DNA of 64,000 nucleotides from Branchipolynoe longqiensis (GCA_030323885.1 CM059192.1:66852977-66916976), one strand, 5' to 3'; counted from the stretch's first letter, positions 10,065-21,798 are shown. The notes: generated by a model from the letters alone, not told the origin. Translations and numbers: made by a program.

Positions 10065-11826
10065 TCGGGCACCACCAGTATCGCATGTGTCCCTTCCAAG
10101 CCGATTTTTCTCACTACTCGGCTGATAATGCTAAATGGTGGGAAAATATAAAAATAATTATTTTCCCAAGTAATAGCAAACGCATCTACTTTCCAAGCAT
10201 CCGGTTCAGGATGCCAAGAAACATAACAGGGTAACTTGTTATTATTTCGTGATGCAAATAAGTCAACTTCAGGTGTACCCCATTTTTCACAAACGAAGTT
10301 AAACAAATGTGTAGAGAGAGACCACTCTAAATGGTCATGGAAATTTCTACTTTTATAATCTGCAAGTGTATTTTGTGACCCTGGAATATGCGCTACAGTC
10401 AGCCAGACTTGTTGAGCCTGTGCCCAGTTCCAAATCAGTTTAGATAACTGATTGCAAGACTTTGATTTGGTTCCACCCATGTTACGAATATATGCCATGG
10501 CAGTAGTATTATCAGTTAGTATTCTAACCTGTGATTTATTTATCTTTACTAAACTACGTAAGCCCAGATAAATAGCACGCAATTCTAGTGCATTAATATA
10601 GTCTGATTTTTCATCATCAAGCCATCTACCTCCTGTTGTGACCCCATCTCGATGAGCTCCCCAACCTTCTAACGAAGCATCAGTAGTAATTACTGTATTA
10701 GGTTCCGCCATGCGGATTGGATTTGGTGAACTTGCTATATGTTGCATCCACCATCCAATATCCTGTAACCCTTCTTGCGAAATAAACATCTTTCGCTCAA
10801 AATTGCCTTTAGTTCGTGTTAACGCTAAATTTTTATCTATTTCTAGCGACTTAATATGGGCCTTCCCATATAACACAGCAGGTGCATATGAGGTCATTAT
10901 GCCAATAAGAACAGCAACCTGTCTAATTTTTGGCTTTGATAACTTAATAAGCTGAGTCGCTGTAGTCATAAACTTAATTAGTTTTTGTTCTGTTATCGAC
11001 ACTGTAAGGGACTGTGTATCCAGAATAAACCCTAAACATTTGAGTTGTTTTGTTGGTTTAAACACTGACTTTTGTTGATGTACATAAAACCCCAATTTAG
11101 TGAGTAATGCACATAAATCCAAAACTGCATTCACACAACCAATTTGTGTTGATGCTATAATAAAAGAATCATCTATGTATGGAAACATTATGTGACCCTT
11201 CCTCGCCATTACCGAGAAAACAGGTTTAAGCAATTTAGTAAATAAACGTGGCGCACAAGCTAAGCCATTCGGCATGCAGGTAAACTCATAGAGTTGGTTA
11301 TCCCAAATAAATCGAAGAAATTTTCGGTATTGTTCCATTATGGGAAGCGTATAATATGCATCCTGTAAATCAACACTAGCCATCCACGCATCTGGTGTAA
11401 TCAGATCTCGTGCCGTATCTAGAGAGAACATTTTAAAATGTCGATATTCCACCCTTTTATTAAGGATTGTTAAATCCAGGATCATTCGAACATCACCATT
11501 AGGCTTCGGTCTCGAGAAAATGTTTGAAATAAACTGTCCTGAACAGTGTGTCACTTTTTGTATAATTCCTTTCTCAAAGAATTTATGTACCTGTTTAGTT
11601 AGTGCGTCTCGTTCAACTGGTTGAATGTTATATGGAAAAGGTATTATACTTTGTACAGGAATTTGTGTAAAAGGAATTTGAACACCCCTAACTATTTCTA
11701 TAATTTCTTGGTCACTAGTAATTTTGTGCCACTCAGAAATATGATTACTAATATTACCAGCCACAAAGTTGCTTACAGTTTGTGTGTTTTTAGAGGCTGC
11801 AGGGACTTGTAAAGTTTGTGTTTGGA
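9914..11826 (-). CDS. DIRS reverse transcriptase / RNase H ORF
   Basis: The open frame codes for more than 616 residues. Counted from the GTG at 11764, RT motifs include FSRPKPNGDVRMILDLTILN (83-102), SVDLQDAYYTLP (130-141) and the active site PYIDDSF (195-201). RNase H residues follow: TDAS (361), ALELRAI (392-398), TDN (417-419) and HIPGSQN..AD (459-469). After these is a VDLFASR...FPPF...VVPDWDTQPW segment shared by DIRS and Ngaro elements, in some of which it is described as a methylase-like module. The frame stays open upstream of 11764 to the gag stop without an ATG, so expression probably depends on the gag frame. No stop or frameshift interrupts it. Confidence 0.9.
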
Positions 11827-11829
11827 CCT

Positions 11830-13188
11830 CTACTTGGACCCGCCCCTGGGGAAAGGTCTCGACGAGTTGAACCCTCGACCTATTGGCCGTGCGGTGTTGT
11901 CGGTCCAGCCTGGGCGAGCGCCCCGGCCCCGAAACCCTTGACCGAAGTTTGAACTCGGTCTGGTTCCTCTGGTGAACCGTCGTGGACGAAAATCCCCTCG
12001 TGACTTTTTGAAACGAGGAGCTTCCTGTTTCTTCTTGCCATCCATGTTTTTGCCACTCTTGGCTGCAGTCTCTACCTCTTTATAGAGGTATTGTAGTTGA
12101 CCGCCAAACATCTTGGTGTTATCTAAAGGTTTCCCTTTAATCGGCTCTGGAGCAAGATAAAGCGTAAACTCCTTCCCCTCATTATCGGTAACCTTCTTAG
12201 AGCGAGCCACTTCTTTGCCAGCATCTGTGCAAACTGACTTGAAGACATTTTCATATCTTCGAAACGACAGGTAATTACCTGCCGCCGCTAGTACTGCAAT
12301 GCCTTTGTCCATTGTCTTAGCCAAAGACGAGAACTTATTTTCACTCTGCATCCTATTAGCCACAGGAACAATAGCTGTTAGGGTAGCCAACACTGCCTTA
12401 TGCACTGTGTGCAACACATCCTCAAACTTCTTACGGTCATCCGTCATATTGACATCCCGATCCATCTCTTTAATGATGGAGTTGGGAACACCCTTTATGC
12501 CTGTTAACTCATCTCCTAACTTGGAGATAACCTCCGCCGGTTTGAACGTGCGAAAATGACCATTCACGGTCTCGCGCATAAGCGTAGTGGTTTTAACCCG
12601 CTTAGCCTTTGGCTTCTCCACCTTCTTAGCCACTTTAGTGCCAATGTCCGCATAGACCCCTTCATATACGGTGTCTGAGTCTGATTCCGTAGAAGTAGAC
12701 TCAGTGGACGACTCAGAAGAAGAATATTTCCTCTTCCTCTTCTTCTTTTTGGACTTAGTCTTCCGCTTTTTGCGCAAACCAGACTCTGCCCGCTCCTTGG
12801 TGAATTCATCACCCGAAGAAATCACCTGTTTCTTCTTCTTCCTCCGTTTAGGAGAAGGAGGAGGAGGAGCCTTAAGCTCCACCGCCGAGTCTGTGTCCAA
12901 GAAATCCTCAAATGAATCCTCTTGGACACTCGGCCTACGCCGCTTCCGAGACACAGGCGATTTGGCAGTCAAGATGTGGCTTTCCAATCTTGCAAAGCGA
13001 GCCTCCCAATCTGGAGGCGCAGGCACATCAGGCACTGCGTCCTCGTCCGGGTCGGAGAGGATATGCGCCCGGGGCTGTGTCGACGGCCCTGCCGACAACA
13101 CGGGTGAGGAGTCGTACTCCTCGTCCACTCCACTCGGAACACGCCCCTCGGCTGCTGCTGCACCGCGCTTACTCCGCTTCGTGGCCAT
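11830..13188 (-). CDS. DIRS gag-like ORF1
   Basis: I start it at the ATG at 13188 (MATKRSKRGAAAAEG) because the 17 residues before it look like translated leader. Reading from there gives about 452 residues. The N-terminal half is acidic and serine-rich, then come long basic runs (KRRKKKKQ, KSKKKKRKRK) and a possible helical domain (EVISKLGDELTGIKG...). The C-terminus is Arg/Gly-rich (RPRRFTRGTRP...RGFRGRG) and ends PRGGSK just before the RT frame. This matches ORF1 of DIRS elements, thought to be a structural, nucleic-acid-binding protein. There is no zinc knuckle. Assignment rests on position and composition more than on a conserved domain. Confidence 0.75.
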   Translation of the reverse strand: MATKRSKRGAAAAEGRVPSGVDEEYDSSPVLSAGPSTQPRAHILSDPDEDAVPDVPAPPDWEARFARLESHILTAKSPVSRKRRRPSVQEDSFEDFLDTDSAVELKAPPPPSPKRRKKKKQVISSGDEFTKERAESGLRKKRKTKSKKKKRKRKYSSSESSTESTSTESDSDTVYEGVYADIGTKVAKKVEKPKAKRVKTTTLMRETVNGHFRTFKPAEVISKLGDELTGIKGVPNSIIKEMDRDVNMTDDRKKFEDVLHTVHKAVLATLTAIVPVANRMQSENKFSSLAKTMDKGIAVLAAAGNYLSFRRYENVFKSVCTDAGKEVARSKKVTDNEGKEFTLYLAPEPIKGKPLDNTKMFGGQLQYLYKEVETAAKSGKNMDGKKKQEAPRFKKSRGDFRPRRFTRGTRPSSNFGQGFRGRGARPGWTDNTARPIGRGFNSSRPFPRGGSK

Positions 13189-13873
13189 CGGGAGCTGAAA
13201 CAAACATTTTTGGTCAGTCCCGGTATATATATATGTCACAATATGGTTGTTTCAAACTCATTTGGACATCTATTGGTGTTAGAGAACGTGTTTATACCGT
13301 TATAACACAGGCGTAATAAGCTAAATTTGTGCGTGGGTTGTGGGTCAAGCCCAAACCTTACGCGGGGTCGGGACCAGTGTATCGGCCCGCCCATCCCTCT
13401 GTTCCGCACACTTCTCCCACCTGTGACTACTACGTCAACAAGTTGGAGAAAATGCTACGAAACTCGGAGAAACGCCTGAAAAAGTTTTGTCTAGGGGAGT
13501 CTATAAAAGAAACCCAGGAGCATCTCCAACATTACTCTCTATTAGAGTACGAGAGAATTTCCACATGAGATAGGGCGAAACCCACATCTCTACCCATAGT
13601 CACACGGTGACCCGGGTGTTGACATAACCGCTAATGACCGGTTTGGTTCCTTCGCGAAACCCACTCGAGTGTTCTATCCTTGGTTGTTTATAACCAAATA
13701 ACTCGTCCAAATTGGACCAACGAAAGTCTAAACTTTCCATATTGATGCTCTAATGCATCATAATTAAGCTAACCACAGTTTTTATTATACTTACTGCGTA
13801 TTTGCTTGTATGTAGACTAATTTTGCCGGAGCAACCCAACGACACGTTATCCAGTCGTGAGTTGTATATGCTA
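13189..13873 (-). other. DIRS 5' untranslated region
   Basis: About 680 bases between the right ITR and gag with no credible ORF. Short plus-strand frames (for example 13329-13568) show no recognisable domain. A promoter is expected here or in the ITR but no clear element stands out. Confidence 0.5.
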
Positions 13874-13945
13874 ATTGCTGGTACCGGACGTGCTTACCTC
13901 TCCCTAGCCTGAGGCTAGCCTGAGGCTGTTTACCGAGGTAAAATA
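13874..13945 (-). repeat. DIRS right inverted terminal repeat
   Basis: 13874-13907 is the inverted copy of 8597-8630. 13900-13945 ends in TTTACCGAGGTAAAATA, a small palindrome, and is copied in the ICR. An (AT)n tract follows at once. Confidence 0.88.
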
Positions 13946-14139
13946 TATATATATATATATATATATTTAGAGACAATGTAGAAGGTCATTGCATCCGCTT
14001 GCTGCGTCAAGTCCAGTATTAGGAATGCTGAATAAATGTGTCTAGTCGTCTTCATGGAAATTTGTTAAAACTGTATAACCCGATGAACGCAGCACATTTC
14101 GATACTCAAACCACTGAGCTAGATTTACTCTTACACATG

Positions 14140-14620
14140 CTCCTTGAATACTGACGTGCTCATTAAACACTGAACACAGCTTGATACTTCTGCCTTATTC
14201 TGCTACTCTTGAAAACTGTAACACATGCTCCTTGGATACTGACGCGCTCATTAAACAATGAACCTTCTGCCTTATCCTGCTACTCTTGAAAACTCTTACA
14301 CATGCTCATTGGATACTGACGCACTCATTAAACAATGAACCTTCTGCCTTATCCTGCTACTCTTGAAAACTCTTACACATGCTCCTTGGATACTGACGCA
14401 CTCATTAAACAATGAACCTTCTGCCTTATCCTGCTACTCTTGAAAACTCTTACACATGCTCCTTGGATATTGACGCGCTCATTAAACAATGAACCTTCTG
14501 CCTTATCCTGCTACTCTTGAAAACTCTTACACATGCTCCTTGGATACTGACACGCTCCCTTGGATACTGACGCGCTCATTAAACAATGAACCTTCTGCCT
14601 TATTCTGCTATTCTTGAAAA
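14140..14620 (+). repeat. 77-bp tandem repeat, about 6 copies, broken by the gap
   Basis: The unit begins ACATGCTCCTTGGATACTG and ends CTGCTACTCTTGAAAACTC. Period 77 was checked at 14223 and 14300. The first copy (14143) is a longer variant. The last copy runs into Ns, so true copy number is unknown. Confidence 0.92.
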
Positions 14621-15119
14621 NNNNNNNNNNNNNNNNNNNNNNNNNNNNNNNNNNNNNNNNNNNNNNNNNNNNNNNNNNNNNNNNNNNNNNNNNNNNNNNN
14701 NNNNNNNNNNNNNNNNNNNNNNNNNNNNNNNNNNNNNNNNNNNNNNNNNNNNNNNNNNNNNNNNNNNNNNNNNNNNNNNNNNNNNNNNNNNNNNNNNNNN
14801 NNNNNNNNNNNNNNNNNNNNNNNNNNNNNNNNNNNNNNNNNNNNNNNNNNNNNNNNNNNNNNNNNNNNNNNNNNNNNNNNNNNNNNNNNNNNNNNNNNNN
14901 NNNNNNNNNNNNNNNNNNNNNNNNNNNNNNNNNNNNNNNNNNNNNNNNNNNNNNNNNNNNNNNNNNNNNNNNNNNNNNNNNNNNNNNNNNNNNNNNNNNN
15001 NNNNNNNNNNNNNNNNNNNNNNNNNNNNNNNNNNNNNNNNNNNNNNNNNNNNNNNNNNNNNNNNNNNNNNNNNNNNNNNNNNNNNNNNNNNNNNNNNNNN
15101 NNNNNNNNNNNNNNNNNNN
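14621..15119. other. Assembly gap (499 N)
   Basis: A run of N between two unrelated tandem arrays. The size is probably nominal, and translated frames across it are meaningless. Confidence 0.99.
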
Positions 15120-16140
15120 CCACCCTCTCTACCCCGACCCACCCTCTCTGCCCCAAGGCTCTCTGCCCCCACCCGCCCTCTCTACCCCCACCCACACTCT
15201 CTACTCCAACCCACCCTCTCTACACCCACCCACCCTCTCTACCCCCACCCACCCTCTCTACCCCCACCCACCCTCTCTACACCCACCCACCCTCTCTACC
15301 CCCACCCACCCTCTCTACCCCCACCCACCCTCTCTACCCCCATCCACCCTCTCTACCCCCACCCACCCTCTCTACCCCCACCCACCCTCTCTACAGTGTC
15401 CCCCCCCACCTCTCTACTCCACCCACCCTCTCTACCCCACCCCCTTCTCTACCACCCACCCACCCTCTCTACCCCCAATCCACCCTCTCTATCACACCCA
15501 CCCTCTCTCTCTTACCCCCACCCACCCTACCTACCCCCACCCACCCTCTCTACACCCACCCACCCTCTCTACCCCCACCCACCCTCTCTACTCCCACCCA
15601 CCCTACCTACCCCCACCACCCTCTTCTACAACCCATCCACCCTCTCCTACTCCCACCCACCCTCTCTACCCCCCATCCACCCTCTCTGCCCCACCCACCC
15701 TCTCTACTCCCAACCACACTCTCTACTCAACCCACCCCTCTCTCTGCCCCCACCCACCCTCTCTACCCCCACCCACCCTCTCTACTCCAACCCACCCTCT
15801 CTACACCAACCCACCCTCTCTACCCCCACCCACCCTCTCTACTCCCACCCACCCTCTCTACACCCACCCACCCTCTCTACCCCCACCCACCCTCTCTACC
15901 CCCACCCACCCTCTCTGCCCCCACCCACCCTCTCACTCCAACCACACTCTCTTCCATACCCCACCCTCCTCCCCCCACCCACCTCTCTCTCTAACCACAT
16001 CTCTACTCCAACCCACCCTCTCTGCCCCCACCCACCCTCTCTACTCCCAACCACACTCTCTACTCCAACCACCCTCTCTAACCCACCCACCCTCTCTACT
16101 CCAACCCACCCTCTCCCACCCCCACCCACCCTCTCCTGCT
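15120..16140. repeat. 19-bp pyrimidine-rich minisatellite
   Basis: The unit is CCCTCTCTACCCCCACCCA, about 50 copies, with CTCCA, CACCA and CTGCC variants. The strand is almost stop-free, so overlapping long frames appear. None is a gene. Confidence 0.96.
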
Positions 16141-16215
16141 CCCCACACACGTCTGCTAGTCCCCAAAGACCTGTGGTATCACTCGTGTACTCTTTCAACA
16201 CACTTTGCGCTGATG

Positions 16216-16625
16216 TTAAAGTTGCATAGTCCGATGGTTTTGAGTTTCTTTCATTTTCTGAGATAAACATATTAGGTTGTTCATTATAATCTACCTTATT
16301 TTAGTTTGAAGTAACTTTTATTTTAAATCGCAAACTTTTGAGATAATTACCTTATTTTAGTTTGGAGTAACTTTTATTTTAAATTGCAAACTTTTCAGAT
16401 ATTTAAAATGGAAACATGCTAAATTAATTTTGGCAAGCTTGCCAAAACTCTATCACCATAGGCTTCTGCAGTAACAGGTTCTATTAATTGACTCAGTCAT
16501 CCCTTCTATGTGCCGGTAAATGTTTAATAAGTACACCAGTATCTAAGGTAGATATGTAGAATCAAATCTAGATAATTGTTTTGGTTTTGAAAACTTGATG
16601 TTTTCATCGGACTATGCAGCTTTAA
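16216..16625 (+). mobile_element. MITE B, full length (about 410 bp)
   Basis: The TIR is TTAAAGTTGCATAGTCCGAT at the left and its inverted counterpart CGGACTATGCAGCTTTAA at the right. The interior has GTTTGAAGTAACTTTTATTTT, GGCAAGC(T/A)(C/T)GCCAAAACTCT, GCAGTAACAGGTTCTATTA and CCCTTCTATGTG blocks shared with copies at 32,174, 34,407, 41,093, 41,483, 57,815 and 59,080. The TTAA at both extremes could be the target site. Confidence 0.88.
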
Positions 16626-17119
16626 TTCACAGGCTAAAATCCAAATGGACTTTTATCAAGAAGGGCAGAATACTAGTGCATTTAAAGGCATTTATATATG
16701 ACTTTAAACGTATATCAATCAATCATTCCTTTCCCCTCCTGATGGCATATCACGTGGATTATTATCCCCACTCTCAATAGCTAGTGTTAAATGCCTACGC
16801 TTGATGTGTGCTCATTATCCTTTATCCTTTATCCTTCCGATATCTATTTCATAGGAATAGTGTAATATTCAATCCACTATTTATGGGTCTTTTAAAAAAA
16901 TTCTGTATATACAGTAAAACCTCTCTAACCGACCACCGCTACAGATCGACCACTCGATATATCGATCGCTTTATTTGGAAACCGACCACCTCCCTAAATG
17001 AACCATTTAAAGTCCGTCCCAAGGTCTGTCGATTTAGAGAGGGTTTACTGTAAATATATCTTTTTTTTTTTCGCAGTTCTAAGCTCAATACGGTCGATTA
17101 CCACAGGAACGCAGTCACG

Positions 17120-17390
17120 GCAATTTTATAGTGCTGCCCACCTGGAATATCATACTGCCGGCACCATGACTCTAGCTCCCACTCTGTCATATTATCCTAA
17201 CATTAAACAAGTCAGTCCTTGTCATATCCTCATAATGCCTTGCGCCATGTGACATAGCGACAAATGTGTATTTTGTTGGTGTAAATCTTTGATTTGACTC
17301 AGTCGGGGATCGAACCCACAACTTCCTGGACAGGAAGCGGTGAGTACTGATTTATGCAATTGTTGCCTGTCACTGATACGTTGAAAAGAT
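17120..17390 (-). mobile_element. SINE A, old diverged copy
   Basis: The block order matches SINE A reversed (TTTTATAGTGCTGCCCACC, GGCACCATGAC, GTCATATTATCCTAACA, CCTTGTCATATCCTCATAATG, GATCGAACCCACAACTTCC) but with many substitutions. Confidence 0.65.
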
Positions 17391-17794
17391 GAGATTGTCC
17401 ACTTAATAACCAATTATGGAGTGCAGACAATTAATTATTCAAGGCAGGTGAGTATTACTTTAGATTTTATTTCTTCAGGAAATTATTCCCAAAAAAGCAA
17501 TTATTGGTTCAAGAATTTATTCTCCCAAGAAATGATCCAAGGGAGTGTTCCCCCCCCCCCTACCTTCACAGAGGGTGGTGGTTATTCAATGGGGTTATGA
17601 TATGCCAATCGAATAAATACGGTAACTACATAGCCAGCCATGGTAGAAATGCAATATCCCAATCAGGGTATGTCTGCAGGTCCAGTACGGATAAGTTAAT
17701 CAGCTCAGACTCAATTGGTTTTAATAATGCAAGGAAAAATGTTCCCATTTTCATAGAGGCAATTAGAAGGAAGACGATCAATTACTACAAAAAC

Positions 17795-18100
17795 AACCAG
17801 AGAGAGAGAGGGGGGAGGGGAGCAGAGGGAGAGGGAGGGAGAGAGAGAAAGAGAGAGAGAAAGAGAGAGAAAGAGAGGGAGAACGAGAGAGAGGGAAAGA
17901 GAGAGAAAGAGAGAGAGAAAAAGAGCGAGAAAGAGAGAGAGAAAGAGAGAAAGAGAGAGGGAAAGAGAGAGAAAGAGAGAGAAAGAGAGAGAGAAAAAGA
18001 GAGAAAGAGAGAGAGAAAGAGGGAGAGAGAAAGAAAGAGAGAAAGAGAGAAAGAGAAAGAGAGAGAAAGAGAGAGAAGGAGAGAAAGAGAGAGAGAACAT
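17795..18100. repeat. GA-rich microsatellite (GAGAGAAA-type)
   Basis: About 300 bases of GAGAGA/GAAAGA. All frames through it are low-complexity artefacts, including the 268-codon plus frame starting at 17504. Confidence 0.96.
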
Positions 18101-18334
18101 GCACTGCACCAAACATATTTTAAGGCAATTAGAGAATTGGCATGCATACTTAGCAAACCAAAACACACATGGAAAAAAGCCTGCCCTGGAAGCATCACGG
18201 AAGTAATTGCATTGTTAAAACATCAAAGAGCAGATTCACGATTCAAATGTTTTTTTTTACACTGGCTTCAAGGACTTCAGCGGTCACATGATCTGTTTCA
18301 AACTTTCTAGGCCAGTCGTGAATAATTAAAGAAG

Positions 18335-18672
18335 TTGGTTGGTTGTTGGAATTTTACATCCTGGCAACATCTGAGGTCATATCAGGATGGGTACCGACTT
18401 GTGACAGTGCACACTCATGGTGACTTTATAGTGCTGTCCCACTGGGAAATCAAGTCGCCAGCATCATGACCCGATCACCCACTAAGTCACATTATCCTGA
18501 CACTGAGCTAACCAGTCCTTGCCCTATCCAATTAATACTGAGTGCCAGGCTAGGAAGCGACAAGTATCAATTTGATACGTCATTGGGTTTGACTCGATCA
18601 GGAACAGAATCCCCGATCTCCCGCACGCGAGGCCTGCGCTCTAACGATTCGGCCACCGCACCCGGTCAACAT
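18335..18672 (-). mobile_element. SINE A, near full length
   Basis: The tail complement TTGGTTGGTTGTTGGAATT is at 18335. The body follows, then a tRNA-like head of the GGTGGCCGAATCG type at 18640-18665. Confidence 0.88.
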
Positions 18673-19004
18673 ACGAATTAAACTTAGATATTACCAATTT
18701 ACTTTCTCACTTTTTACTTGAGTTTATATAACGTATATATACTTGTATTATATATTATTATGTAGATATATTATATATGAAATACATGATATATTATATG
18801 CCATAAATATATATACACATATATTTTGCATATTATATATTATATAATTGGCGGTGCCTGCTTTATTATTATTATTTATTCCGCCACTGCTTGTGTATTT
18901 CTTATTTAATATTGAACGAATCGCGTACGTGTGTATTTTTTCTGCAGAGCTGGGCGCTGCAGCCATCTGCCCCATTTCCGGTGCTTTGATATTGCCGCCG
19001 TAGT

Positions 19005-19299
19005 GTCATTCACGGAACAATTTGAAACAAATTTATATGTAATATATGTAATAATAATTTACATTAAGGTGACATTGTTTATATATATATATATATATAT
19101 GTACTAGATGTAATACTAATTTACATTAAGGTGACAGTGTTTATATATATATATGTAATAGATTTAACAATAATTTACATTAAGGTGACTGTGTTTATAT
19201 ATATGTAATAGATGTAACAATAATTTACATTAAGGTGACAATGTTTATATATATATATGTAATAGATGTAGCAATAATTTACATTAAGGTGACGGCGTT

Positions 19300-19331
<32 letters not shown>

Positions 19332-19430
19332 ATGCATAAACATCATCACCTTAATGTAAATTAGTGTATATAAATATAAACACCATCACCTTAATGTAAA
19401 TTATTGTTACACCTATTACATATAAATGTG

Positions 19431-19445
<15 letters not shown>
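19005..19445. repeat. Short tandem array that flips orientation
   Basis: Five direct copies of a 55-65-base unit (AATTTACATTAAGGTGACA plus a TATATA tract and TGTAATAGATGTAAC) at about 19010-19310 are followed by two copies of the same unit in inverted orientation (CACCTTAATGTAAATTA) at about 19340-19420. The array therefore has a palindromic centre at the (TA)n tract near 19,320. Confidence 0.85.
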
Positions 19446-19466
<21 letters not shown>

Positions 19467-19807
19467 GACTGACCAATAATGCAAACTAATTTCAGACATC
19501 AGGTGTCAATGGTTCCACCATAATGCTACATACATGCGGATATATCCCAATGTTAAAAGCACATTCATTGACACTTCCTGAATTATTTTCTTTGCACTCT
19601 CCACGGCAGACTTACATTGTTTAGGAACTAGCCTGAGGCGTGATATTGAGCGACTGGTGTGCGTGACCTCAAAAGTCAGGCATCCAAGGCTACGTCTCAA
19701 CAACACCGGCTCGACCCAGTTTTCACGAGAGCCTCGCTTTCAAACCTACAATTCCGGGTGATAATAGAGTGTGATTCTGCAAGGTATTCATGTAATCTCC
19801 AATTCAT

Positions 19808-20148
19808 TGTTTGTTTGTTGTTGTTTTACGTCCTATCAACATCTATGGTCATATAAGGATGGGTACCGACCTGTGACAGTGCGCGCTCATGATAACTTTA
19901 TAGTGCTGCCCCACTGGGAGACCAATCCCCCAAAACCATGACCTGATGTCCCACTCAGTCACATTATCTTGACACTGAGCAGACCAGTCCTTGCCCTATC
20001 CTAATAATGCTGAGCACCTGGCTAGGAAGCGACAAATATCAATTTTTAAGTCATTGGTTTGACTCGACCAGGGTTCGACCCTACGATCGCACGATCTACC
20101 AACCCGGGAGACGGACGCTCTAACCCATTTGCCCATCCCTTCTGGTAC
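19808..20148 (-). mobile_element. SINE A, near full length
   Basis: The usual body motifs are present with a GTTTGTTGTTGTTTTACGTCC start. The head at 20,080-20,140 is of the GATGGGCAAATGGGTTAGAGC type. Confidence 0.87.
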
Positions 20149-20375
20149 CAAATCATTACATATCTACTGTGAAGACCGTACGATCAATATCTAAATATGT
20201 ATATGTAATGGTTAAAATTCCATTCGTGTTCTATTTCTGAGATTAATGTAAATTTGGTAAGATTTTGGTCTGCAAATTGATTGTAATTCCGATAGTTTTG
20301 GTTTTGGCATTGGTCCATGTAGGAAGTACCTCACACCTACATAACTTATTGCAAGCATTCTTGGAGCGAATATCC

Positions 20376-20540
20376 AGTCCTTGCCATATCCTAGTAGTAA
20401 CGCCGAGCGCCAGGCTAGGAAGCGACAAGTATCAATTTGATAAGTCATTGGCTTGACTCGCTCGGGAACCAAACTCCCGACCTTCCGCACACGAGGCCCG
20501 TGCTCTATCGATTCTGCCACTGAGCCCGCTTGACATATGT
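20376..20540 (-). mobile_element. SINE A, head plus short body
   Basis: Head of the second type (GGTGGCAGAATCGATAGAGC on the minus strand, 20,505-20,530), linker and the first body block. The 3' half is missing. Confidence 0.75.
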
Positions 20541-20606
20541 TGGAAGTTGGGGCTAATGTCACTCTCAGCCCTATTCTTCTATATCCCCCATCCTGATATT
20601 ACCTTT

Positions 20607-20680
20607 TTAAAATTAATTTTTTATTCCAGTTGAATAACATCTTTTTTTCAGCACTGAGGCGCTGCTCTTCCGGCCTTAAC
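20607..20680 (-). repeat. Repeat E, diverged 3' fragment
   Basis: The reverse strand shows GGCCGGAAGAGCAGCGCCTC, a hairpin-like GCGCC/GTGC pair, and an A-rich end. Confidence 0.45.
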
Positions 20681-20689
20681 AATTATAGT

Positions 20690-21795
20690 GCATATGAACT
20701 ATTTATGGATGAGACGATGCGATGGTAAGAACAATATAGACAGTAGTAGGTTAAAATGAGGCATTACAAATATAGTGGGGATCTTATTTTGCACATGTAG
20801 ACTGGAGAATAGCCATTTTACCTTTAGACTATATCAGTGATTTGATGATCATACCTGTGAGGAGACATACCTTAGATGTTGCTAGGACATTAAACAACAA
20901 CAAACAAACAAACATTTTCTATGTCCTTGTGTGAATAGTACATTTCTCCAGTGATAATGATGATGTTTATAATTGGAATGTTGTAATAAAGCATTGCATG
21001 AATTAGCGATGCACACTATAAAACTCTAGGCATTTTTCTTTATCGGGACTTTACACAAGAGTATATACTCCATTAGATAAACCTAGCATTAGCACTACAA
21101 TACTTAGATTCATTGCACAATATTCTGAATACATTATTGTATGCAATTCACCAACGAGACACCAAGACAACGCGACATATAAATTATTTGGACAGAATTT
21201 AATATAATGATCTGTTCAAGTTACAATAATCATGTAGCTATGAGGCACAGGGCCAGACATGTAAGAATCTGCTCACGCTGAATGAGCTGCATATCGTTCG
21301 TGATCATTCGTGTGCAATGCTGTGCGGCGACAGAGGCCTCTTGGGTAATATCGTTCATCAAAGTCAGTGTCAAGATAGTTCAAGTTAAGTGCAATATCAA
21401 GGCTGAAAACACATCATTTTCTAAACGATTCAGATTCATAATTATATCGTAACTGACATGTATATAATGAAACACATTATAGTTTGAACATGGCGCATTT
21501 CACAAATTCAGTACACGCATAAATAAGATTTGTGATTCAATGCATTAATTACCCTCCACATATATTATTTAATATTATCTTTAAATCAATAATAACCATG
21601 GTGTGCATTGAACCGTGAGAACACGGATATTGCATGAGTAGGATTAATAATTTACCTCTACTTCACATGTTAATAAGGAAAAAAGCTATAAAACATTCGA
21701 GGTGCAAGTGCAACTGTATGAATATCTTAGCAACGTGGAAGTTATAGTCTAATATTGTCATTGTGATGAATTCGCACTAATCTCAGCCATGGCCA
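20690..21795. other. AT-rich stretch, nothing recognised
   Basis: No ORF, SINE or TIR element was recognised. Possibly single-copy intergenic or intronic DNA. Confidence 0.5.
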
Positions 21796-21798
21796 TAT

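Larger units (their letters stand above)
8515..13945 (-). mobile_element. DIRS-like tyrosine-recombinase retrotransposon
   Basis: This 5.4-kb element has three minus-strand ORFs in the order gag-like, RT/RNase H, tyrosine recombinase. Its ends carry inverted repeats and it has an internal complementary region, all diagnostic of DIRS elements. These replicate through a circular intermediate and integrate with a recombinase rather than a DDE integrase. The 88 bases at the left end (8515-8602) are the exact complement of 8737-8824, and the 46 bases at the right end (13900-13945) are the complement of 8825-8870. No target duplication is expected or seen. Both ends abut (AT)n tracts. All three ORFs lack internal stops, so the copy is young. 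Confidence 0.93.

Noticed and set aside
12299..13316. Plus-strand ORFs up to 175 codons
   Set aside because: They are antisense shadows of the DIRS gag-like ORF. Acidic runs mirror its lysine runs.
14586..16266. Long Pro/Ser/Thr-rich frames of about 550 codons
   Set aside because: They run across a block of N and a 19-bp C/T-rich array. Several frames are open at once, so none is a gene.
17504..18310. 268-codon Arg/Glu-rich ORF
   Set aside because: It is caused by a GAGAGA/GAAAGA microsatellite. Flanking residues show no domain.
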